NCBI RefSeq assembly: GCF_900116285.1
Contig: NZ_FPAJ01000003.1
Span: forward strand, 124,001 to 188,000
DNA length: 64,000 nucleotides
Reading direction: 5' to 3'
Origin: Sulfitobacter marinus
Lineage (GTDB): Bacteria; Pseudomonadota; Alphaproteobacteria; Rhodobacterales; Rhodobacteraceae
Part shown: positions 37,795 to 47,861 of the stretch, piece after piece
Layout of the letters: each line of letters opens with the position of its first letter
How positions within the stretch are numbered: the stretch's first letter is position 1
Made by a program: the position numbers and the translations under genes
The notes under the pieces: model-generated
The model's input: only the letters and a program-made list of their open reading frames with translations
The model's database searches: none
What the model was told of the DNA's origin: nothing

Positions 37795-39306
37795 ATGCCG
37801 CCCGTTGATATCTTTTTAACCTTTTGCGTCGCGACCGTTTGCGGTGCCATTGCGTTTGCTTGGCTGAACAGCCCAAATCAACGACGCGCGCCCAGCCGAA
37901 CGGCGACGACAACCGAACAGGTTTATCTTTTTGATCAGGGGATCTTGCAACATGCGTCTGAGGCCGCCCAAAGTCTGATCCCGCTTGAGGCTGGCTTTCA
38001 CGAATGGGACGACCTGCGCGAAAAGATCGTAGACCGGTTTACCCTATTTCCCAAACAACCCAAGCTGTACGGCACCGGCAGCATGACCCTTGATGCGATC
38101 GACATGAACGGACCAACCCAGATCAACATCAGTTGGAACAACGGGCTAAGCTGGGTCCAGTTCCTGAGCCTTAAAGACGATCAACAGCCGGAAGCACTTG
38201 AAAGCCGGATCGTATCGCATGGCCTAACCTCCAGCCTGACCATACCGGTCTGGCAGGTGTGTACAGATGGTGCATTGCTCTGGTGGAACCCCGCCTATGA
38301 GGCGCTGCATGCACGCGTCTTTCCAGACCTTCCGATCGAAGAAACACTGATTTTCCCGCCCGAGTTCGAAGCAACCTGCCAGCGCGTTTCCCTGCGCGAC
38401 GTATCAACCGGCAAAAAGGAATGGTTTAACGTCAGTTATCGCGAGGTTGATGGCGTGCTGAATTATCAAGCCATCTGCATCAGCAACCTTGTCCATGCCG
38501 AAGAGGCCCAGCGCAATTTTGTGCAGACCATGACCAAGACATTCGCGCAATTGTCGATTGGACTGGCGATTTTTAACCGGGACGGGCAGCTGGCGTTGTT
38601 CAACCCGGCACTGGTCGATCTGACCGGCCTCCCGGCTCAGTTTTTAAGCACCAGACCTGCCCTGCAAACCTTCTTTGACCGCCTGCGTGAAACCCGCAAA
38701 ATGCCCGAACCAAAGAACTATGCCGATTGGCGCACTGCAATTTCTGAACTGGTAAACTCGGCGAAGGATGGCAGATATGACGACACGTGGTCGCTGGATT
38801 CAGGTCAAACCTTTCGGGTAAAGGGCCGCCCACACCCCGATGGGGCCACCGCCCTGCTGATCGAAGACATCACCGCAGAGGTCAGCCTGACACGTCATTT
38901 CCGGGCCGAGCTTGAACTGGGGCAATCCATTTTCGACACGCTGGATGACGGCATCGCGGTGTTTTCCGGCACTGGCGTTCTGACCTTCTCGAACAAGGCA
39001 TACCAAAGCCTTTGGAAGGTTGACCCCGACACCAGCTTTGCCGATGTAACGATCCATGATGCCATTCAGGATTGGAAGCGAAAGGCCACGGACAACCCCA
39101 TGTGGCCAGAGATTGAAGCCTTTGTGCGCAGCTTTGTGGACCGCAAAACCTGGAGCATTCCTGTCTATCTGACTGACGGAACCCATATGACATGCTTGAT
39201 TTCGCCCATTGTTGCGGGCGCGACGCTTATTAGATTCCGCATCATCAAGCGGTCTGACATCCGCGGCAGACTTACGTCACCCCCAGATATGTCGCGCGAC
39301 GTTTAA
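37795..39306 (+). CDS. membrane-anchored PAS-domain protein without kinase domain
   Basis: The 503-residue protein has one N-terminal transmembrane helix (about residues 5-24) and then several PAS-like modules; a clear one begins at FVQTMTKTFAQLSIGLAIFN (about residue 241) and another near SIFDTLDDGIAVFSG (about residue 380). There is no histidine kinase H-box, ATPase, GGDEF or EAL motif. It may sense small ligands or redox state and partner with another kinase, possibly RegB next door. GAGGAG precedes the ATG by nine bases. A CtrA-type palindrome lies just upstream. Confidence 0.75.
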   Translation: MPPVDIFLTFCVATVCGAIAFAWLNSPNQRRAPSRTATTTEQVYLFDQGILQHASEAAQSLIPLEAGFHEWDDLREKIVDRFTLFPKQPKLYGTGSMTLDAIDMNGPTQINISWNNGLSWVQFLSLKDDQQPEALESRIVSHGLTSSLTIPVWQVCTDGALLWWNPAYEALHARVFPDLPIEETLIFPPEFEATCQRVSLRDVSTGKKEWFNVSYREVDGVLNYQAICISNLVHAEEAQRNFVQTMTKTFAQLSIGLAIFNRDGQLALFNPALVDLTGLPAQFLSTRPALQTFFDRLRETRKMPEPKNYADWRTAISELVNSAKDGRYDDTWSLDSGQTFRVKGRPHPDGATALLIEDITAEVSLTRHFRAELELGQSIFDTLDDGIAVFSGTGVLTFSNKAYQSLWKVDPDTSFADVTIHDAIQDWKRKATDNPMWPEIEAFVRSFVDRKTWSIPVYLTDGTHMTCLISPIVAGATLIRFRIIKRSDIRGRLTSPPDMSRDV

Positions 39307-39356
39307 GCTCCGCTTTCGCCTTGCGGCGCACCTGCCCCGCCAAGTAGCTTGGGCGC

Positions 39357-39827
39357 ATGTCTGACCACAGTCTTTCCCTTGATCTGCATAACGCAGAAGA
39401 AACCAGCCAAGCCGCGCGCGCCCTTGGTGCTGGGTTGACGGCTGGCGACACCATTTTGCTAACCGGTGACGTGGGGGCTGGCAAAACCCATTTCGCAAGG
39501 TCCTTGATCCAATCCCTGCTCACCACGCCCGAGGACGTGCCATCCCCCACCTTCACGCTGGTGCAAACCTATGACACCTCGGCGGGGACCATTTGGCACG
39601 CGGATTTATACCGCCTGACATCTACTTTCGAGATTGAGGAACTCGGCCTGTCCGACGCATTTCAAGATGCGATTTGTTTGGTTGAATGGCCCGATAGATT
39701 GGGAGATTTGAAACCTAAGGACGCGCTAGAAATAGCGCTAGAAACGACGGGCGATGACAGCCGAATCCTAACCGCATCGTGGGACGGCGATAAATGGGGA
39801 CCAAAATTGAAAAGCTGGCGCAGATGA
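39357..39827 (+). CDS. tsaE: tRNA threonylcarbamoyladenosine biosynthesis ATPase TsaE
   Basis: The 156-residue P-loop ATPase has Walker A LTGDVGAGKTHFARSL, the switch segment PSPTFTLVQTYD and the conserved HADLYRL motif followed by ELGLSDAF and LVEWPDRLG. It assists TsaD-TsaB in the t6A37 tRNA modification; tsaD is at about 10.2 kb. The stop overlaps the next gene start by four bases, so it is coupled to the AmgK-like gene. Confidence 0.93.
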   Translation: MSDHSLSLDLHNAEETSQAARALGAGLTAGDTILLTGDVGAGKTHFARSLIQSLLTTPEDVPSPTFTLVQTYDTSAGTIWHADLYRLTSTFEIEELGLSDAFQDAICLVEWPDRLGDLKPKDALEIALETTGDDSRILTASWDGDKWGPKLKSWRR

Positions 39828-40828
39828 TGGACCGCATCGCAGCATCACAAGAGTTCGTCAAAGCCGCTGGTTGGGGAACGGCCCGAAAATCCCTGCTGGC
39901 CGGAGATGCATCAAACCGCCGCTATGACCGCCTGACCGCATCGGACGGCAGCACGGCGGTTTTCATGGATGCGCCGCCAAACAAAGGCGAAGAAGTCAGC
40001 CCCTTTGTGCGCATCGCCAAGTACTTGATCCAAAACGGGCTAAGCGCCCCGCGCATTTTGGCGCAAGACCCTGAAAACGGCTTCTTGCTGATTGAGGATC
40101 TGGGCGATGACCTATTTGCGCGGTTGATGATTCAGCAGCCGGACATGTGCCGCCCTCTCTACACCGCCGCCACCGATATGCTGGTGAGCTTGCATAAGGC
40201 AGAACCGCTGGAATTGCCGATCTGCGATTCCGATTGGCTGGTTCGCATGACCGATCTGGTTTTTGACCTCTACGCGAATAATGGCGCGGGTTTCGCCCGT
40301 TTTGATCGGTTGTTCCGGCCCATGGCGCGGCTGCTTGATCACACGCCCCGCGTCGTGATCCTGCGCGATTTCCATGCTGAAAACCTGCTGTGGCTGCCCG
40401 AACGCAAAGGTATCGCGCGTGTAGGTGTTCTTGATTTCCAAGACGCGCTGCTGGGGCATCCGGCCTATGATCTGGTGTCGATCCTCCAAGACGCCCGCCG
40501 CGATGTTGCCCCTGAAATCGAGGCCGAGATGATCGCCCGTTACATTGCCAACACCCGCACAGATGCCAACGATTTCCAGGCCGCATATGCCCTTCTTGGC
40601 ACCCAACGAAACCTTCGCATTCTGGGGATCTTCGCGCGGCTTTGCCTGCGCGACGGCAAAGCGCATTATGTGGATTTCATCCCCCGCGTTTGGGGCTATC
40701 TGCAACGCAATCTTAAACACCCCAACCTTGCCGAACTGGCGCAGTTTTTAACTGAAACCCTGCCCTATCCCAGCCCCGATTTCCTTGAGGATTTGAAAGC
40801 ACGATGCGCGACACACCCAAATCCGTGA
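39824..40828 (+). CDS. amgK: anomeric MurNAc/GlcNAc kinase AmgK (aminoglycoside phosphotransferase family)
   Basis: The 334-residue APH-fold kinase has an N-terminal GDASNRRYDRL segment, the LIEDLGDDLFARL hinge, the catalytic loop ILRDFHAENLLWLP (Brenner-type H/D motif) and the metal-binding GVLDFQDALLGHPAYDLVS. Adjacent to a MurU-like uridylyltransferase this is the hallmark of AmgK, which phosphorylates MurNAc at C1 in the peptidoglycan recycling route that bypasses de novo UDP-MurNAc synthesis. It is not an aminoglycoside resistance gene. The start at 39824 overlaps tsaE by four bases; ATG at 39827 follows directly. Confidence 0.85.
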   Translation: MMDRIAASQEFVKAAGWGTARKSLLAGDASNRRYDRLTASDGSTAVFMDAPPNKGEEVSPFVRIAKYLIQNGLSAPRILAQDPENGFLLIEDLGDDLFARLMIQQPDMCRPLYTAATDMLVSLHKAEPLELPICDSDWLVRMTDLVFDLYANNGAGFARFDRLFRPMARLLDHTPRVVILRDFHAENLLWLPERKGIARVGVLDFQDALLGHPAYDLVSILQDARRDVAPEIEAEMIARYIANTRTDANDFQAAYALLGTQRNLRILGIFARLCLRDGKAHYVDFIPRVWGYLQRNLKHPNLAELAQFLTETLPYPSPDFLEDLKARCATHPNP

Positions 40829-41496
40829 TGATGTTCGCCGCGGGCTTTGGCACGCGGATGAGACATCTGACCCAAGATCAGCCCAAGCCGATGATCAAGG
40901 TCGCCGGTCGGCCGCTGATCGATCACGCGCTTGATCTGGCGAACGCGATTGCCCCGGATCGCATCGTCGCGAACCTGCATTACAAACCCGAGCCGCTGCT
41001 GGCGCATCTTAAGGGCCGCAACGTCCGGACCATCGTTGAGACGCCAGATATCCTTGAAACCGGCGGCGGGTTGCGCAATGCCTTACCGTTGCTGGGAACG
41101 GGGTCGGTTTTCACCATGAACACCGATGCGATCTGGGCGGGTCCGAACCCGTTGACGATGCTGCAGGACGTCTGGAACCCCGACATCATGGATGCCCTGC
41201 TGATCGGCATCCCCCCTGCGCAGGCCGTGGGTCATTCCGGCAAGGGCGACTTTGTCATGGGCCAATGCGGGCAGCTGACCCGTGGCCCCGGCGTGATCTA
41301 TGGCGGCGTGCAAATCATCAAAACCGACTTGTTAAAGACTATTCCTGACCGCGCATTTTCCCTGAACCTGCTGTGGGACAAGATGCTGACGATGGGCCGC
41401 ATCTACGGGGTGCGCTATACTGGGAAATGGTGCGACGTGGGCCACCCCGAGGGGATCACCCTTGCGGAAAACATGCTAAGGGGTGCCCATGTTTGA
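40804..41496 (+). CDS. murU: N-acetylmuramate alpha-1-phosphate uridylyltransferase MurU
   Basis: The 230-residue nucleotidyltransferase has the NTP-binding N-terminus MFAAGFGTRMRHLTQDQPKP, PLIDHALDLA, the ETGGGLRNALPLL segment and the metal-binding NTDAIW. It converts MurNAc-1-phosphate plus UTP to UDP-MurNAc. The first ATG overlaps the end of amgK by 25 bases; an in-frame ATG at 40828 would shorten it by eight residues. The tsaE-amgK-murU-addB-addA order with tight overlaps suggests one long operon. Confidence 0.85.
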   Translation: MRDTPKSVMMFAAGFGTRMRHLTQDQPKPMIKVAGRPLIDHALDLANAIAPDRIVANLHYKPEPLLAHLKGRNVRTIVETPDILETGGGLRNALPLLGTGSVFTMNTDAIWAGPNPLTMLQDVWNPDIMDALLIGIPPAQAVGHSGKGDFVMGQCGQLTRGPGVIYGGVQIIKTDLLKTIPDRAFSLNLLWDKMLTMGRIYGVRYTGKWCDVGHPEGITLAENMLRGAHV

Positions 41497-44452
41497 CCAT
41501 TCTGACACGCCGCGCATCTTTGGCCTCGCCCCCGGCGTGGATTTCCCCCAAGAGCTGCTGAACGGTCTGCTGGACCGGCTAAAGGAGCATCCGCCGCAGG
41601 CCATCGCGCGCATTGATCTGATCGTGAACACCCGTCGTATGCAGCGCCGGCTGCGTGGTTTTTTTGATACTGGCCCCGCCAGCCTGCTGCCCCGCATCCA
41701 CATGATCGACAACCTTGATACCTTGTCATCCGGAGTGGCCCTACCCCGCCCCAGCCCCGCGTTGCGGCGGCGGCTTGAGTTGATCACGCTGGTATCAAAA
41801 CTGCTGGATCAAGCGCCCGATCTCGCCCCCCGCGCGTCGCTTTATGATCTGTCCGACAGTCTGGCCGGTTTGATCGACGAAATGCAGGGCGAAGGTGTCC
41901 CGGTCGAGGCGATCACCAATCTGGATGTCAGCGATCAGTCAGGCCATTGGGAACGCGCCAAGCAGTTTCTGGACATCGCGCATCGTTATTTGGGGGAAAG
42001 CGTAACACGCCCCGACCCACGTGCGCGCCAACGTCAGGTTGCGGCACAGCTGATTGCAAGCTGGCAGGATAATCCGCCCCAGCACCCGATTATCGTTGCG
42101 GGATCAACCGGTTCACGTGGCACATCGGCACTGTTGATGCAGGCGGTTTCGCGACTACCACAGGGTGCTATCATCCTGCCCGGTTTTGATTTTGACATGC
42201 CCGGCAACGTCTGGACAGATCTGGGCGAGGATCAGGAAAAACTGTCGCAAGATCATCCGCAATACCGGTTCCGCGATATGCTGCGCGCGCTTGATATGTC
42301 GCACAGAAATGTCGCCGCCTGGACGGATCAACCGCCCCCATCGCCCGAGTGTAACGCATTGGTATCATTGTCATTGCGCCCTGCCCCCGTGACCCATGTG
42401 TGGCTGACCGAAGGGCCGAAACTGCCCGATCTTAACCGCGCGACCCAAGGGTTAACCCTTATACAGGCCCCAACCCCCCGCGCCGAGGCATTGGCCATTG
42501 CGATGCGTCTGCGCCAAGCCGTGGAAGACGGGCAAACCGCAGCGTTAATCACGCCGGACCGGATGTTGTCGCGGCAAGTCACGTCGGCGTTGGACCGCTG
42601 GAATATCCTACCCGATGACAGCGCCGGATCGCCCCTGCACCTGTCGCCCCCCGGCCGTTTCCTGCGCCACATCGCCGATCTGTTCTTGCGCAAACTGGAT
42701 TCAGAGGCGCTGTTAACCATCCTAAAACATCCGCTGACCCACAGTGGCGGCGACCGGAACCTGCATCAGCTCAACACACAAAGGCTAGAGCTTCAGTTGC
42801 GGAGCGACGGCCTGCCCTATCCCGACGCCGAAGGCATCCTGCGGTTGGCGCGAAAATCCGTGGCACGATCAAAGCAGCCCGATCAGATGGACGCTTGGGC
42901 CACTTGGGTCGGCGAAAATTTCACCGATCTTGAGATCGCTGGCGACCTGCCGCTCGAAACTTGGGTCGCGCAACATCTAAGTCAGGCGAAAGCCATCGCA
43001 GACGGCTCGAACCCCATATCGGACAGCCTGTTATGGCAGCATACAGCGGGTCAACAGGCCGACAAAGTCATGACCAATCTGGTTCAAAACGCACAGTACG
43101 GTAGCGACATGTCTGCGTCGGACTATGCCGATCTGGCCGATGCCTTGCTGCAAAACGGCGAAATCCGCGACCGCGACGCCCCCCACCCCCATGTGATGAT
43201 CTGGGGCACGATGGAAGCCCGCGTCCAAGGGGCCGAGCTGATCATTATGGGCGGGCTGAACGACAGCACCTGGCCCGAGGCACCACCGCCCGATCCGTGG
43301 CTGAACCGTCAAATGCGCCTTAAAGCGGGATTGCTGTTGCCGGAACGGCGCATCGGCCTGTCTGCCCATGATTATCAGCAATCCATCGCCGCGCCCGAGG
43401 TCTGCCTGACCCGCGCCATCCGGTCGGACGAGGCTGAAACCGTGCCATCGCGCTGGCTGAACCGGCTTGGAAATTTGCTGAACGGATTGCCCGATCAGGG
43501 TGGCAATACCGCGTGGGACGCGATGATCAAACGTGGCGATCACTGGCTTGAACAGGCGCGCGCCTTGGAAACGGTGACGCGGGTCGCCCCTGCCACGCGC
43601 CCCTCGCCCCGGCCACCACGGGCCGCACGGCCACACGCACTTTCGGTGACCGAAATCAAACGCCTGATCCGCGACCCCTATGCGGTTTACGCCAAGCACA
43701 GCCTGAAACTGCGCGCGCTGAACCCGCTGGTCCAATCGCCCGACGCCCCTGTGCGCGGCATTATCGTGCACGAGATCATGGAACAGTTCATCAAATCGGT
43801 GTCTGCAAACCCCGAAAACCTTACGAAATCCTACTTGTTAGAGACTGCTTCGCGAGTTCTGGAGGCCGAAGCCCCCTGGCCTGCCGCCCGTGTTATGTGG
43901 CTGACCAAAATCGAACGCATCGCGGATTGGTTCATTGAGAACGAGGCCAAGCGCCAAAGCTATTCCAGCCCCGCCGCCTTTGAAAAGGCCGCAAAAGGCA
44001 GCCACAGCTTTGCCGATCTTGGATTTACCCTGACAGGATTTGCCGACCGGATCGACCGGACGGATGATGGCGACATCCTGATCTATGACTATAAAACCGG
44101 CGCGCCGCCCAGCAAGGCCGAACAAAAAGCCTTTGATAAGCAACTACTTCTTGAGGCTGCGATGGTCGAGGAAGGCGGTTTCAAACAGATCGGGCCCGCC
44201 CCAGTGGCCAATGCCGCCTATATTGGGCTGGGCAGCAACCCGGTCGAGCTTTCCGCCCCGCTAGAAGAAGAGCCCCCGCACGAGGTTTTGGCCAAACTGC
44301 ATGCGTTGATGACCAGCTATCTGTCCGACGATCAGGGTTTCACGTCCCGCCGCATGGTGAAAACCACCGATTTCGAAGGTGACTATGATCAGCTTGCCCG
44401 CTTTGGCGAATGGGATGGTACGAATGACCCCGTGCCGGAGGATCTGACATGA
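41489..44452 (+). CDS. addB: double-strand break repair protein AddB
   Basis: The 987-residue protein is the alphaproteobacterial AddB subunit of the AddAB helicase-nuclease, which processes double-strand ends for RecA. The C-terminal RecB-type nuclease motif is visible: LTGFADRIDRTDDGDILIYDYKTG (metal-binding Asp and Lys spread over about residues 850-875), preceded by RGIIVHEIMEQFI. The N-terminal helicase-like part is degenerate, as is usual. ATG at 41489 has AAGGGG five bases upstream and overlaps murU by eight bases. The stop overlaps addA by four bases. Confidence 0.92.
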   Translation: MFDHSDTPRIFGLAPGVDFPQELLNGLLDRLKEHPPQAIARIDLIVNTRRMQRRLRGFFDTGPASLLPRIHMIDNLDTLSSGVALPRPSPALRRRLELITLVSKLLDQAPDLAPRASLYDLSDSLAGLIDEMQGEGVPVEAITNLDVSDQSGHWERAKQFLDIAHRYLGESVTRPDPRARQRQVAAQLIASWQDNPPQHPIIVAGSTGSRGTSALLMQAVSRLPQGAIILPGFDFDMPGNVWTDLGEDQEKLSQDHPQYRFRDMLRALDMSHRNVAAWTDQPPPSPECNALVSLSLRPAPVTHVWLTEGPKLPDLNRATQGLTLIQAPTPRAEALAIAMRLRQAVEDGQTAALITPDRMLSRQVTSALDRWNILPDDSAGSPLHLSPPGRFLRHIADLFLRKLDSEALLTILKHPLTHSGGDRNLHQLNTQRLELQLRSDGLPYPDAEGILRLARKSVARSKQPDQMDAWATWVGENFTDLEIAGDLPLETWVAQHLSQAKAIADGSNPISDSLLWQHTAGQQADKVMTNLVQNAQYGSDMSASDYADLADALLQNGEIRDRDAPHPHVMIWGTMEARVQGAELIIMGGLNDSTWPEAPPPDPWLNRQMRLKAGLLLPERRIGLSAHDYQQSIAAPEVCLTRAIRSDEAETVPSRWLNRLGNLLNGLPDQGGNTAWDAMIKRGDHWLEQARALETVTRVAPATRPSPRPPRAARPHALSVTEIKRLIRDPYAVYAKHSLKLRALNPLVQSPDAPVRGIIVHEIMEQFIKSVSANPENLTKSYLLETASRVLEAEAPWPAARVMWLTKIERIADWFIENEAKRQSYSSPAAFEKAAKGSHSFADLGFTLTGFADRIDRTDDGDILIYDYKTGAPPSKAEQKAFDKQLLLEAAMVEEGGFKQIGPAPVANAAYIGLGSNPVELSAPLEEEPPHEVLAKLHALMTSYLSDDQGFTSRRMVKTTDFEGDYDQLARFGEWDGTNDPVPEDLT

Positions 44453-47400
44453 CCGCGCATTTCGATGATGCAACCCGCGCGCAAATCGACGCCGCCCGGC
44501 CGGACGCGTCCACATGGTTGGGGGCGAATGCCGGCTCTGGCAAAACGCGTGTTTTGACCGACCGTGTCGCGCGTCTGCTGCTGAACGGGGTCGAACCACA
44601 GCATATTTTGTGCCTGACCTACACCAAGGCCGCCGCGTCAGAGATGCAGAACCGGTTGTTCAAACGTCTGGGCGCCTGGGCGATGCTTAAGGATAATGAC
44701 CTGCGCGGTTCCTTGGCTGAACTGGGTGTCACCGACGCATTTACCCCCGAAAAACTGCGCATGGCGCGCACATTATTTGCCCGCGCGATTGAAACGCCCG
44801 GCGGGCTCAAAATTCAAACGATCCACTCATTCTGTGCATCCCTACTGCGGCGTTTCCCGCTTGAGGCAGGGGTAAGCCCGCAATTCACCGAAATCGAAGA
44901 CCGCGCTGCCGATCTGCTACGAGCCGAGATTGTCGATAAAATGGTCGAGAGCGATGACGGGCAGTACGTGGTCGCCCTTGCCCGACATTACACTGGCGAA
45001 GGTTTCAGCAAACTGACCCGCGCCATCGTTGGCGAACGCGAAGGGTTCGAAACGCCTTTGGCATGGGCTGACGCGCTTGCGTTGTTCGATCAACCCGCCG
45101 ATCTGACAGAAGACAGCATCGCCGCGTCGGTTTTTCTGGGGTCCGAGCGCAGCATCATCGACGAGATGATCAGCGTCATGAAAGACAAAGGCGTCACCGA
45201 TCAGAAAAACGCCGACAAGCTGCGGTCGATTGGCGCGTTTGATATTACTGCGCTGCCCGTCCTCGAAGGGGTGTTTCTGACAGGTGGGTCCGCCGCGTCC
45301 CCCTTTAGCGCAAAGATTGGCAGCGTGCCCACCAAGGCCTCGCAAAAAGCATTGTCACATATCATGTCGCAGGTTGATGATCTGATGGCGCGGGTGGAAA
45401 GCGCCCGCAACGCGCGGCTGTCGCTGAAAGCGGCGCAACGATCCTTTGTTTTGCATCAATTCGCCCACGCGTTCCTGAAACGCTATGCACTTGAAAAGCA
45501 AAAACGCGGCTGGCTGGATTTTGATGATTTGATCCTGAAAGCGCGCGCTTTGCTAACCAACCCCGCCGTTGCCGCGTGGGTTCTGTACCGTATCGACGGC
45601 GGCATCGACCATATTCTGGTGGACGAGGCACAAGACACCAGCCCGCGCCAATGGGACGTGATTGAACGGCTCACGGATGAATTTTACAGCGGCGATGGTG
45701 CCAACGAGGGTGACGCGCGCACCCTGTTCGTCGTGGGTGACAAAAAACAGTCGATTTATTCGTTCCAAGGGGCCGATCCACGCGAATTTGACCACAAACA
45801 AACCCTGTTCGAGGGCAAGATCACCGATGCCGGGCAGGTTTTCCAACGCCGCAGTCTGGATTATTCGTTCCGGTCGTCCTCCGCGATTTTGCAGCTGGTC
45901 GATACCAGCTTTACCCCCCATGCCAGCGCCGGGTTTGCCGCAGATAGCAAACATATCGCGTTCAAATCCGCCCTGCCCGGCCGCGTTGATCTGTGGCCCT
46001 TGGTCGAGAAGTCGGAAGAACCGGATGATCGCGAGTGGTCCGATCCTGTCGATCAGCAATCAGATCACCATCATACCGTGGTACTGGCCGATAAAATTGC
46101 CGCGCAGATCAAGATGTTGACCGAGGGCGAACATTATATCCCGGTTGGCGCAGATGTACCCGGCGGGTTGGCGCGGCGGCGCATTCGGTCGGGTGATTTT
46201 CTGATCCTGGTCCAGCGGCGCAGCGCCCTGTTTTCCGAGATTATTCGCGCCTGCAAGACCGCTGGCTTGCCCATCGCGGGCGCAGATCGTCTGAAAGTTG
46301 GGGCCGAGCTTGCCGTCAAGGATCTGGCGGCGCTGCTGTCCTTTCTGGCCACGCCAGAAGACAGCCTGTCGCTGGCCACTGCACTGAAATCGCCACTCTT
46401 CGGGTGGACCGAACAAATGCTGTTCAAGCTGTCGCATTACAGGACCGAAGATCACCTGTGGCAAGCGTTGCGCGACAACCCAGATTACCCCGAAACCGTC
46501 GAAATCCTGCGCGATCTACGCGATAAGGTCGATTTCCTGCGGCCCTATGACCTGATCGAACGCATTCTGACCCGCCATGAAGGTCGCCGTAAGCTGCTCG
46601 CACGATTGGGGCCTGAGGCTGAAGACGGCATTAACGCGATGCTGGCCCAAGCGCTGTCTTATGAACGCGGCGCGATCCCCAGTTTGACCGGGTTTTTGGT
46701 GTGGATGCAAACCGATGACCTTGAGATCAAACGCCAGATCGACAACGCGTCGGACCAGATCAGGGTGATGACAGTGCATGGCGCCAAGGGGCTTGAGGCG
46801 CCGATCGTGATCCTGCCCGACACCGGCAAGCGCAATCTGGTGATCCGCGACGAGATCATCAAAATGGGCGACACACCGGTTTGGAAAATGTCCGATACCG
46901 ATATGCCGGCCGCCATGCGCGATGCATTGGACGCGCGCAAGGATCGTGAACGCGACGAACGTCTGCGGCTGCTTTATGTCGCGATGACAAGGGCGGAAAA
47001 ATGGCTAATTGTGGCGGCCGCCGGTGACCTGCCCAAAGATGACAGCAGCTGGTATCAAATGATCGGTGCCGCCATGGGCCAGGCCGGTGCCACCCCCGTC
47101 GGAGAAACCGGCAAGCTGCGGTTTCAATACGGTGATTGGGATGGGCTGCCCATTCGGGATCACAAGGCCGATACGCAAAATACCCCAGTGTTAGAGCCTG
47201 TTTTCCAGAATAAACTGACCGAAATTCCTCATCGGCCTGAAACCAAATCTCCTTCGGATCTTGGCGGTGCAAAGGCGTTGCCCGGAGAAGACGGCATGAC
47301 CGAAGACGAGGCCAAAGCCTATGGCACGCTCGTTCATAAACTGCTTGAGACCATGCCCGCCTTGCCCACTGACAGCTGGGACGATCAGTTGCGCAGCATC

Positions 47401-47826
47401 AGCGACGGCTACGATCCGACCATCGCCAACAGCGCATTGCAAGAAGCCATCGGCGTGATGACCAACGCGGAAATGGAACACATCTTTGCCCCCGACGCAT
47501 TGCTTGAGGTGCCGATTACCGCGCAGATCAGCAGATGGCGCATTCACGGCACGATCGACCGCTTGCTGGTGTCGGATACAGACGTCTTGGCGGTTGATTT
47601 CAAAACAAACCGCGTTGTGCCGACCACCCCTGCCGCCTGCCCCGACGGGATTTTACGTCAGATGGGTGCTTATGCCGCGGCACTGGCGCAGGTATTTCCA
47701 AACCACCGTATTCGCACGGCAATTTTATGGACGCGGGGCGCTAACCTGATGGAACTGCCCGACGATCTGATCACAAATGCCTTGTCCCGCGCTGCCGATC
47801 TTGACGAAGGCACAGAGGCTACATAG
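44449..47826 (+). CDS. addA: double-strand break repair helicase AddA
   Basis: The 1125-residue UvrD-family helicase has Walker A GANAGSGKTRVLTDRVARLL at about residues 25-44, motif Ia LTYTKAAASEM, motif II VDEAQDTSPRQW, motif III VVGDKKQSIYSFQGADP, motif V VMTVHGAKGLEAPIV and motif VI LYVAMTRAEKWL. A C-terminal nuclease motif follows (GTIDRLLVSDTDVLAVDFKT). With AddB it unwinds and resects DNA ends. It is translationally coupled to addB and 35 bases upstream of trxA. Confidence 0.95.
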   Translation: MTAHFDDATRAQIDAARPDASTWLGANAGSGKTRVLTDRVARLLLNGVEPQHILCLTYTKAAASEMQNRLFKRLGAWAMLKDNDLRGSLAELGVTDAFTPEKLRMARTLFARAIETPGGLKIQTIHSFCASLLRRFPLEAGVSPQFTEIEDRAADLLRAEIVDKMVESDDGQYVVALARHYTGEGFSKLTRAIVGEREGFETPLAWADALALFDQPADLTEDSIAASVFLGSERSIIDEMISVMKDKGVTDQKNADKLRSIGAFDITALPVLEGVFLTGGSAASPFSAKIGSVPTKASQKALSHIMSQVDDLMARVESARNARLSLKAAQRSFVLHQFAHAFLKRYALEKQKRGWLDFDDLILKARALLTNPAVAAWVLYRIDGGIDHILVDEAQDTSPRQWDVIERLTDEFYSGDGANEGDARTLFVVGDKKQSIYSFQGADPREFDHKQTLFEGKITDAGQVFQRRSLDYSFRSSSAILQLVDTSFTPHASAGFAADSKHIAFKSALPGRVDLWPLVEKSEEPDDREWSDPVDQQSDHHHTVVLADKIAAQIKMLTEGEHYIPVGADVPGGLARRRIRSGDFLILVQRRSALFSEIIRACKTAGLPIAGADRLKVGAELAVKDLAALLSFLATPEDSLSLATALKSPLFGWTEQMLFKLSHYRTEDHLWQALRDNPDYPETVEILRDLRDKVDFLRPYDLIERILTRHEGRRKLLARLGPEAEDGINAMLAQALSYERGAIPSLTGFLVWMQTDDLEIKRQIDNASDQIRVMTVHGAKGLEAPIVILPDTGKRNLVIRDEIIKMGDTPVWKMSDTDMPAAMRDALDARKDRERDERLRLLYVAMTRAEKWLIVAAAGDLPKDDSSWYQMIGAAMGQAGATPVGETGKLRFQYGDWDGLPIRDHKADTQNTPVLEPVFQNKLTEIPHRPETKSPSDLGGAKALPGEDGMTEDEAKAYGTLVHKLLETMPALPTDSWDDQLRSISDGYDPTIANSALQEAIGVMTNAEMEHIFAPDALLEVPITAQISRWRIHGTIDRLLVSDTDVLAVDFKTNRVVPTTPAACPDGILRQMGAYAAALAQVFPNHRIRTAILWTRGANLMELPDDLITNALSRAADLDEGTEAT

Positions 47827-47861
47827 GTTCCCATTCTAATCATTCCTTGTAGGAGAGCATC

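Noticed and set aside
39824-40828. Aminoglycoside resistance phosphotransferase
   Set aside because: The APH fold is present, but coupling to a MurU-like gene and the sequence pattern point to a cell-wall sugar kinase.
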